From DRGT01 sp022567895 (GTDB taxonomy: Archaea > Thermoproteota > Nitrososphaeria > Nitrososphaerales > Nitrosopumilaceae): 41,405 bases of DNA. The position numbers and the translations under genes were made by a program. A model generated the notes under the pieces. The model was given only the letters and a program-made list of their open reading frames with translations, ran no database searches and was not told the DNA's origin. How positions within the stretch are numbered: position 1 is the first letter of the stretch; each line of letters starts with the position of its first letter. The stretch lies in assembly GCA_022567895.1 (NCBI GenBank), contig JADFGC010000002.1, positions 1 through 41,405 on the forward strand, given 5' to 3'. Positions 40,108-41,405 of this stretch are shown one piece after another.

Positions 40108-41124
40108 TTATTGTTCTATTTTTAATATATTAATTTTTAATCCTTCAGTACAATTCGTACAAATAGAAACTGAACTTCTGTCACCTAGTACATTGCTTCT
40201 AAATTTTGTATATTCATCAGATTTCCAAACATCCCTGAATAATCGCCCATTAGTGATCCCCAATTCAAAATCCGCATCTTTATCAAAGCAGCATGGCACA
40301 ACCCTTCCATCCCAGGTAATAACCGATGTTCTCCATAATGCAAAACAATGATTTGCAAACCTGCCTTTTATTTTAAACGATCCGTTGGAAATAGTATATC
40401 TTCTGTACTCTTCATTTGTCGGAAGAAACTTTATTGCATTCTCGTATGAAGAGATTTGCATAGTTTTAAATACAACCCTATCCACTCCAATATCTTTACC
40501 GTATTTAAGTACCTCATCTAATTGATCTTCATTCTGTTTCATCACGATAAATTGTAGCTCTACATAAGGACGATTAAGATTTAATTTCTTCTTGCCATTT
40601 ACTAAAGCTCTCAAACCGTGGTCTGCTTGCTTAAAAGTACCGCCAATTCTATAATTTTGATAACTTTTTTCATCTAAACCATCGATCGAGTAAATTATTT
40701 TATCCGGAGCACTTTTTAAAACAGCATCAACATTTTCTTGGTTTATAAAATGCCCATTTGTACTAATTGAAATATAAATATTACTTGCCTGAGCCTAACT
40801 AATCATCGCTGGTAAACTTTTATTTATAAAATGCACTCCCTGAAAAAACAACTGAATATAAAATCCCGTATCATTAATCTCATCAACGAGTTTCTTAAAA
40901 TCATCAAGTTTTAATAAACCTAAGGGGCGCGTCAATACACCCAATCCGGATGGGCATTCAGGACATTTTAAATTGCAGTGATTGGTCGGTTCTATCGAAT
41001 ACGAAATTGGCATTCCCCAAACGATTGGTTTTCTTATCAACTTTGATAGAGTGAAAGACGATAAGATTTTTACTACATTAATGCTTCTTTTTAAGTTAAG
41101 ATATTTTATTAAGTTTATTTCCAA
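40108..41124 (-). pseudogene. Radical SAM/SPASM protein with an in-frame TAG
   Basis: Read through, this is a 338-codon gene. The N-terminal part has the radical SAM cluster motif CNLKCPECPSG after SIEPTNH. The middle has ISISTNGHFINQENVDAV and IIYSIDGLDEKSYQNYR. The C-terminal SPASM-like part has NHCFALWRTSVITWDGRVV, PCCFDKDADFELG and SICTNC. A TAG (minus strand, 40797-40795) interrupts it between MIS and AQASNIY. The SAM-binding GEP motif also appears as GVH (FFQGVHFINK), a second defect. No ATG fits; TTG 41124 is the likely start. Such genes sit in bacterial surface-glycan or peptide-modification loci. Confidence 0.75.
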
Positions 41125-41258
41125 AACGGCATTTTATAGTATGAATAATTAGAAAGATAGTTAAATAATATATCTTGCAAAAGTAATTCTGAATATGAAG
41201 TTAATCGTTGTCAAACAATCATCTTTTTTATACCTTAGACCACTATATTTCTATTATT

Positions 41259-41264
41259 AGGAGA
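41259..41264 (+). promoter_or_regulatory. Shine-Dalgarno sequence of the BshC-like gene
   Basis: AGGAGA is placed 4-5 nt before ATG 41269. It is the only strong, well-spaced Shine-Dalgarno in the window; the archaeal genes mostly use leaderless starts. Confidence 0.7.
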
Positions 41265-41268
41265 ATTT

Positions 41269-41405
41269 ATGCATTTAAATTTTAGTGGTATTCCCGGTCA
41301 TCAAAATTTATTTCTTGATTATTTATATGAATTTGAAAATGTAAATGAATATTATAAATATAATTTCAGAGATAAAGAAAACTACAGGAAAATTTTTAAA
41401 AGTAT
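41269..41405 (+). CDS. bshC: N-terminus of a BshC-like protein (partial)
   Basis: Forty-five codons before the right edge. The start (MHLNFSGIPGHQNLFLDYLY then EFENVNEYYKYNFRDKENY) resembles the opening of BshC, the cysteine-adding enzyme of bacillithiol biosynthesis, with the LFLDYLYxF and YxYNFRD pattern. Bacillithiol is made by Firmicutes, Bacteroidota and relatives, not known from Nitrososphaerota. With the Shine-Dalgarno, this points to bacterial DNA. The identification rests on a short piece. Confidence 0.5.
   Translation, partial: MHLNFSGIPGHQNLFLDYLYEFENVNEYYKYNFRDKENYRKIFKS

Noticed and set aside
40108..41124. Reading the radical SAM region as two separate genes
   Set aside because: Both parts are in the same frame, separated only by a TAG and continuous family sequence, so it is one interrupted gene.

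Overview
The window is about 39.6 kb of an AT-rich ammonia-oxidising archaeon (Nitrososphaerota/Thaumarchaeota, most like Nitrosopumilaceae), followed by about 1.8 kb that looks bacterial. The archaeal call rests on archaeal-type proteins (class I lysyl-tRNA synthetase, S24e, S27ae, Pus10, aIF5A, SRP54, Dph6, GHMP-type shikimate kinase, ADH synthase and dehydroquinate synthase II). It also rests on TATA boxes about 20-30 nt before leaderless ATG/GTG/TTG starts with no Shine-Dalgarno, and on thaumarchaeal traits such as a membrane-anchored cupredoxin, a methionine-rich exported protein, phasin-like helical proteins and a ThiD-ThiN fusion.

Layout. 1-4.8 kb: tail of a very basic protein, elp3, lysS, a small membrane protein, a coiled-coil protein and a flavin-binding PNPOx-like protein. 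4.8-8.1 kb: mini-proteins, membrane proteins, a Met-rich exported protein and tRNA-Arg(GCG). 8.1-11 kb: aquaporin and peroxiredoxin Q facing away from each other, a KPAE-repeat protein and two Cys-rich proteins. 11.1-13.7 kb: UbiD-family decarboxylase and an MqnC-like radical SAM enzyme, end to end. 13.8-23.1 kb: a one-strand aromatic amino-acid cluster running from the archaeal ADH route through chorismate to prephenate dehydrogenase, ending in a Nudix gene. 23.1-26.1 kb: thiC and a thiD-thiN fusion. 26.1-30.8 kb: sugar-nucleotide and amino-sugar enzymes, a GalT-like protein and archaeal phosphoglycerate mutase. 30.8-36.0 kb: translation and secretion genes (S24e, S27ae, pus10, srp54, dph6, aIF5A). 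36.3-39.6 kb: an accessory-looking stretch with two phasin-like proteins, a cupredoxin, two paralogous winged-helix regulators, a 70-bp direct repeat and a repeated intergenic motif. 39.6 kb to the end: a truncated flippase-like gene, a radical SAM/SPASM gene with an in-frame TAG, and the start of a BshC-like gene with a strong Shine-Dalgarno.

Integrity. There is a 99-base N gap in the shikimate kinase gene. Single-base frameshifts are apparent in dehydroquinate synthase II and in one phasin-like gene. The last 1.8 kb is either a recent bacterial acquisition or a chimeric join. I saw no CRISPR array, insertion sequence or prophage. No single clearly new multi-gene system stands out. The best leads for novelty are the repeated 3'-side motif, the accessory block at 36-39.6 kb, and the set of unlisted mini-proteins.
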